From contig CANFNN010000101.1 of assembly GCA_947448095.1 (NCBI GenBank), forward strand, positions 1-8,753: DNA of 8,753 nt, in the 5' to 3' direction. This DNA is from Bacteriovoracaceae bacterium. GTDB lineage: Bacteria > Bdellovibrionota > Bacteriovoracia > Bacteriovoracales > Bacteriovoracaceae. The notes under the pieces were generated by a model. That model searched no databases and was not told where the DNA came from. It saw only the letters and a program-made list of their open reading frames with translations. A program made the translations under genes and the position numbers. Below are positions 5,247 to 8,753 of this stretch, one piece after another. The number at the start of each line of letters is the position of its first letter. Position 1 is the first letter of the stretch.

Positions 5247-6590
5247 ATGGCACAGGAAAATAGCCACGAACTACCGCACGACACAGGAGCTGAGAAGGCA
5301 CTGCTTGGATGCCTCCTTATTGATAACCAGAGCTTTGATGAAATTTCGGATATCAATCTCAGCAAAGAAGACTTCTACCATCCTCAATATGCCATCATCT
5401 TCGAAGCCGTCAGGGATCTTCATATTGAGTCGATGCCAATTGATATTGTCACGGTTTCTTCTAAACTGAATGATCATGGTAAACTTGAAAAAATTGGCGG
5501 CCAAAGTGCGCTGATTAATATCTGCGACGAAATAGGTTCATCCGCTAACGTTGAACATTACGCAAAACTCATAAAACAAAAAGGCGTCTTGAGAGAAGTA
5601 GTGCGAACAGCGACTCGAGTGATGCAAACAGGGACAAATTTTTCGGGTGACGTGGAAGCGTTTCTGGCCGAAGTTGAATCAAGTTTCTTTAAATTAACAG
5701 CTCAATCGAAAAATAATAAAATGATCCATGTTAAGGAAGCTCTTTATGAGAACCTTAAAGAACTGGAGCGTCCTGCACGCGCTAAGGGCGAAATTACTGG
5801 AGTATCGACTGGTTTTAATTCTCTCGATGCTAGGCTCCTTGGTATGCAACCTGGTCAATTGATCATTTTGGCCGCTCGTCCTGGTATGGGAAAGACGGCA
5901 TTAGCTCTTAACTGGGCGGTAGCCGCTGCTAAGCAGACAAACAGTGCTGTGGCGGTGTTCTCTTACGAGATGATGTACGCTGAGCTTTCTATGCGTCTTC
6001 TTTCAACCGAGGCTTGCGTTGATTCACGAAAGCTTAAAACCAAAGATTTTAACGAAATGGATCTGAGAGCAATTTCGGGGGCGATTCAGAAACTTTCTAA
6101 TTTAAAACTTTATATTAACGATAACGGGGCCACTAACCTTATCGATATTCGCTCATACTGCCGAAAACTTAAAGCAGAGCAGGGTCTCTCATTACTAATC
6201 ATCGACTACCTTCAGTTAATGCCAATGCATGTGAAGAAGCAAAACCGTGAGCAAGAGATTGCAGAACTATCGCGTGGTCTTAAAATGCTTGCCAGTGAGC
6301 TCCAGATCCCTATTGTGGCCCTCTCACAGCTTAACCGAAGTGCTGCCGCCAGAACCGATCGCCGTCCTCAGCTGCAGGATCTTCGAGAGTCTGGTTCCCT
6401 GGAGCAAGATGCCAACATCGTTGTGCTCATTCACCGTGAAGACTATTACGATGCCAATACTCCTAAGAAGGGGATAGCTGAAGTCATCATAGCTAAAAAC
6501 CGAAATGGTGAGCCTGGAACTGTTGAGCTTACATGGATTGGTTCCCAGACGAAGTTTGGGGAAATTGAATACGCTCGTCCAGAGAAGTAA
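5247..6590 (+). CDS. dnaB: Replicative DNA helicase DnaB
   Basis: 447 residues, a normal length with no intein. DnaB is the hexameric ATP-driven 5'-3' helicase that unwinds DNA at the replication fork. The N-terminal domain begins at HDTGAEKALLGCLLIDN (11-27), the usual DnaB N-terminal signature. A linker follows at ~150-180. The RecA-like C-terminal domain starts near GVSTGFNSLDARLLGMQPG (185-203). Walker A is ARPGMGKT (210-217, Lys216), a conserved Glu lies in FSYEMM (238-243), Walker B is LLIIDYLQLM (316-325, Asp320), and SQLNRS (360-365) then LRESGSLEQDAN (379-390) are the motif H3/H4 regions. The end, AKNRNGEPGTVELTW (416-430), holds the conserved KxRNG nucleotide-contacting element. It lies between rplI and pabB; the rplI-dnaB order is common in bacteria. 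A terminator and a palindrome precede it. Confidence 0.97.
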   Translation: MAQENSHELPHDTGAEKALLGCLLIDNQSFDEISDINLSKEDFYHPQYAIIFEAVRDLHIESMPIDIVTVSSKLNDHGKLEKIGGQSALINICDEIGSSANVEHYAKLIKQKGVLREVVRTATRVMQTGTNFSGDVEAFLAEVESSFFKLTAQSKNNKMIHVKEALYENLKELERPARAKGEITGVSTGFNSLDARLLGMQPGQLIILAARPGMGKTALALNWAVAAAKQTNSAVAVFSYEMMYAELSMRLLSTEACVDSRKLKTKDFNEMDLRAISGAIQKLSNLKLYINDNGATNLIDIRSYCRKLKAEQGLSLLIIDYLQLMPMHVKKQNREQEIAELSRGLKMLASELQIPIVALSQLNRSAAARTDRRPQLQDLRESGSLEQDANIVVLIHREDYYDANTPKKGIAEVIIAKNRNGEPGTVELTWIGSQTKFGEIEYARPEK

Positions 6591-6592
6591 GT

Positions 6593-7756
6593 GTGATCTT
6601 TTCTCGTTTCAAATGGAATTCCAAAACTATCTTAGAGCTTGATGAACCTATAAAGGCATTCATTTATTTTAAAAATGAGAGAATGAATTTACTCACAGGC
6701 TTTCCTGAGAGTTATCCGATTAGTCTTTTTTTAAAAAAGCTCTCGGGCATAAAACTTCAAGGCTCTGTAAAGCATCCACTGGTTTTTCACTTTTACTATG
6801 AATTCGGATTAATTGAGCAAGGCTTTGATTCTTTAGTCGATGAGAGAAAGCCTTTGGTTATTGAAATCGAATATCTGAAAAGTAATAAAAAATCCCCACG
6901 TAAGCCAAAAATAAATGCTCTACCTTTAAAAACTCTGGAGCGTCCCAGCTGGTCTGAGTACAAGGTAGCGTTTCAGAAAATTCAAGATGAACTTTTGAAG
7001 GGGAATTGTTATCAGGTAAATTTAACTTTCCCGTTTGATTTCATGACTGAAACAATTCTTGACCCAAGGGACATCGCAGATTTCTTTTTTGCACAGAAAG
7101 ATCTGGGGGCCTATGCCCACTCTACTTTTCTGGGTGATGAAATGATCCTGAGTAATTCTCCAGAATGTCTTTTTCAATATCGGGATCAGGAAATCTTCAC
7201 TATGCCTATTAAAGGAACACTCCGTAGGGAGGGAGAAGATGCTGCCGCATTATGGGAAAAAATGTTGGCCGACCAAAAAGAAGAGGGCGAGCTTCTGATG
7301 ATAACTGATTTGCTCAAAAATGATCTGAATCGACTGGAGACACCTTCGGCGCGAGTTCAAAAATTGCGCGCCCCACTTTTAGTTCCTGGACTGCTTCACC
7401 AATATTCATTGATTTCGCTGAAATTAAAAAATGAAATTTCTGTCGCCACTATTACGAAGGCTTTGTTTCCTGGTGGAAGTATTACGGGAGCTCCCAAAAA
7501 ACGGGTAATGGAAATTGTAAACAGGATCGAAAGGTATCATCGCGGAATTTATTGTGGATCAACTTTGTTATGTCTTGGAGATAAGAAGTGCGCCTCAATC
7601 AATATAAGAACAGCATCGATTAGCATTGAAGATCGTATTTGGCGCTACGGCGCCGGTGGTGGAGTGACTTTACTCTCTACGCCTCTCAGTGAGTTTAAAG
7701 AAATGGAGGATAAGGTTTCAAGCTTCCTTAAACTTCTTAAAATTCCTGGGTATTAA
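6593..7756 (+). CDS. pabB: Aminodeoxychorismate synthase component I (PabB)
   Basis: 387 residues. PabB converts chorismate, with ammonia from the PabA glutaminase, to 4-amino-4-deoxychorismate, the first step to p-aminobenzoate and folate. The chorismate-binding domain is clear: NCYQVNLT (138-145), SNSPECLF (187-194), PIKGTLRREG (205-214), ELLMITDLLKNDLNRL (233-248), PGGSITGAPKKRVMEI (293-308), YCGS (320-323), NIRTA (337-341) and GAGGGV (353-358). PIKGT with Lys207 separates PabB from anthranilate synthase TrpE, which has Ala at this site; this Lys forms the covalent intermediate in PabB. The N-terminal region is short (E. coli PabB has 453 residues) but keeps a FYYEFGL segment typical of that domain. 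There is no fused PabC lyase, and no pabA or pabC is visible here. The start is GTG, two bases after the dnaB stop, with only a weak SD-like AGAGAAG inside the end of dnaB, which suggests translational coupling. It ends in a 4-bp overlap with the convergent gene. Confidence 0.9.
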   Translation: MIFSRFKWNSKTILELDEPIKAFIYFKNERMNLLTGFPESYPISLFLKKLSGIKLQGSVKHPLVFHFYYEFGLIEQGFDSLVDERKPLVIEIEYLKSNKKSPRKPKINALPLKTLERPSWSEYKVAFQKIQDELLKGNCYQVNLTFPFDFMTETILDPRDIADFFFAQKDLGAYAHSTFLGDEMILSNSPECLFQYRDQEIFTMPIKGTLRREGEDAAALWEKMLADQKEEGELLMITDLLKNDLNRLETPSARVQKLRAPLLVPGLLHQYSLISLKLKNEISVATITKALFPGGSITGAPKKRVMEIVNRIERYHRGIYCGSTLLCLGDKKCASINIRTASISIEDRIWRYGAGGGVTLLSTPLSEFKEMEDKVSSFLKLLKIPGY

Positions 7757-7768
7757 AAGTTCTTTTTT
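7731..7768 (+). terminator. Weak candidate terminator at the end of pabB
   Basis: AACTT-TTAA with one bulged C (7731-7740) can pair with TTAAAAGTT (7753-7761) across a 12-base loop, followed by C and six Ts (7763-7768). The stem is AT-rich and overlaps the pabB stop as well as the 3' end of the convergent gene, so it would be a weak terminator. No better structure is visible at this junction. Confidence 0.3.
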
Positions 7769-8753
7769 AGGGTGTTTGAAAAAGTGTAGTTTTTTAATTC
7801 CTGGCGAACATTCAATGAATAAAGCCTTTGGTCGTAGCTTTTAATTTCCAAATAAGCTTCTCGTCTCGTCGTAATGTCTGAAGACCTTAAATTGGCCGCG
7901 AGGTTTTCAAGTGTTTGAGTATCGAGCTCGCTTTGACTTAACTCTTGATCTTTTTTAGGCACCTTCCAGCCTTTATTTTCCACAATCTGAGAACCATTAG
8001 TTAAGTCTTGAATGCCTAAATCTTTTAAACACTGATAAGAGAAAATTCTTTCCATGAGTGGCCAAGTTTCTTTGAAGTTTCCGGTCGTAAATGATTCGGT
8101 TGTACCTATGATTCCCGATGAAGGAGCCTCATTTTCGATACTTCTCGCGAACCAACGAATAGAGCTGCAAGAAATCAAGGCAACAATTCTCGATTTTTGA
8201 GGCGTTTTGGCCAGTGACTGAACCATTAATTTCTTATCGTTTTTATGTTTATGATAATAGTCATAATTTACATGTCCCCGAGAATCTAGTTTTGGTGGAG
8301 CAAAACTTGGACCTCCGCCATCGCGAGAGTGACCCATGTAAATAGTAATTTCAGACTTTTCAAGACCACTGAGAAATAAATTTTGAACCGATTGACTCTG
8401 AAGCTTTTGCAGCGGATTCATCCTGTTGGCCTCATTGCTCGGACTGATGCTTGAAGCGTCAGTTGTTATCTTTAGAGTTTTTGGTTTTCCATCAGGACCA
8501 AAGATTTTTTTCACGAGAATATGTGGGCCAGTTGATTTTAAGCTGAATCCACATAAGCGCTGATCCCATTTTGCACACTTTGCTGTAAGCGTTTTGACAA
8601 ATATTTCAAGACTCTTTTGATCGTTGGACGTTTCTTCACTCAAATCATCATACCCAAAAGCCACAGTCATGTTGATTTCATCATTGGAAAACAAGCTTAA
8701 ATATTGTTTTTGGCACGTTGAGCTCGCGAGCGGCAGCATTGCCAGTGCGTGAG
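7753..8753 (-). CDS. Probable exported protein with clan CD-like His/Cys dyad (5' end outside window)
   Basis: At least 328 residues. The frame stays open past the ATG at 8739 to the right edge, reading HALA before MLPLASSTCQ, which looks like the end of a signal peptide. No SD precedes ATG 8739, so the true start probably lies beyond the window. Numbered from that Met, strand-like ITIYMGH ends in His137, followed by SRDGGGPSF, and IVALISC ends in Cys191, followed by SS. A hydrophobic strand ending in His and, ~50 residues later, another ending in Cys is the pattern of clan CD cysteine peptidases (caspase, gingipain, CHAT/C25-like). Other supporting features are RWFARSIE after the Cys and SGIIGTTESFTTGNF (208-222), which resembles the strand and loop after the Cys in such folds. 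The C-terminal ~70 residues are helical and charged. A proteolytic role is inference; I know of no exact match. Several other Cys residues (9, 55, 63, 237) are compatible with disulfides in an exported protein. Confidence 0.65.
   Translation of the reverse strand, partial: HALAMLPLASSTCQKQYLSLFSNDEINMTVAFGYDDLSEETSNDQKSLEIFVKTLTAKCAKWDQRLCGFSLKSTGPHILVKKIFGPDGKPKTLKITTDASSISPSNEANRMNPLQKLQSQSVQNLFLSGLEKSEITIYMGHSRDGGGPSFAPPKLDSRGHVNYDYYHKHKNDKKLMVQSLAKTPQKSRIVALISCSSIRWFARSIENEAPSSGIIGTTESFTTGNFKETWPLMERIFSYQCLKDLGIQDLTNGSQIVENKGWKVPKKDQELSQSELDTQTLENLAANLRSSDITTRREAYLEIKSYDQRLYSLNVRQELKNYTFSNTLKKNF

Noticed and set aside
5026..5469. 147-residue ORF spanning the rplI end and dnaB start on the + strand
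   Set aside because: Out-of-frame shadow of two well-supported genes. The first part is a Lys/Leu-rich product of the repetitive tail, and it reads through the terminator.

Overview
The window looks like a chromosomal stretch from a Gram-negative, moderately AT-rich bacterium. It carries lipoprotein and secretory signal peptides, canonical AGGAG-type ribosome binding sites and SD-led operons. The ribosomal-protein/DnaB gene order, together with the style of the flanking genes (a short lipoprotein with a Met/Thr coiled coil, secreted proteins of unknown function), suggests a member of the Bdellovibrionota, perhaps the Bacteriovorax/Peredibacter side. That placement is inference; no marker here was compared with a database.

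Layout, left to right. (1) The 3' end of a coiled-coil protein with a hydrophobic segment (1-878, +) enters from the left edge. (2) It converges on a lipoprotein gene (894-1922, -), with a hairpin that contains both stop codons. (3) A secreted protein of unknown function (2016-2717, -) lies upstream of the lipoprotein on the same strand. (4) A 243-bp divergent intergenic region holds a candidate promoter, an inverted repeat and a terminator-like leader hairpin. (5) It leads into a conserved cluster on the + strand: a single ORF that fuses ribosomal proteins bS6 and bS18 (2961-3581), a DUF2232/YybS-like membrane protein (3598-4578), ribosomal protein bL9 (4596-5168), a strong terminator, replicative helicase DnaB (5247-6590), and the aminodeoxychorismate synthase subunit PabB (6593-7756). 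(6) A convergent gene on the minus strand (7753 to the right edge) encodes an exported-looking protein with a His/Cys arrangement like that of clan CD cysteine peptidases.

How the genes fit together. The core is the widespread bS6-bS18-bL9-DnaB neighbourhood, which links ribosome assembly with replication; the DUF2232 gene also sits near rplI in Bacillus. pabB, two bases downstream of dnaB, is probably co-transcribed and translationally coupled, tying folate precursor supply to the same transcript. The most unusual feature is that rpsF and rpsR, normally separate genes whose products form a heterodimer on the 30S platform, are one uninterrupted reading frame here, joined by an acidic, Gly-rich linker. 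The leader of this fused gene carries a hairpin plus T-run just before the SD, a candidate attenuator. No tRNA, rRNA, CRISPR array or insertion sequence was seen, and no gene-free stretch exceeds 300 bases.
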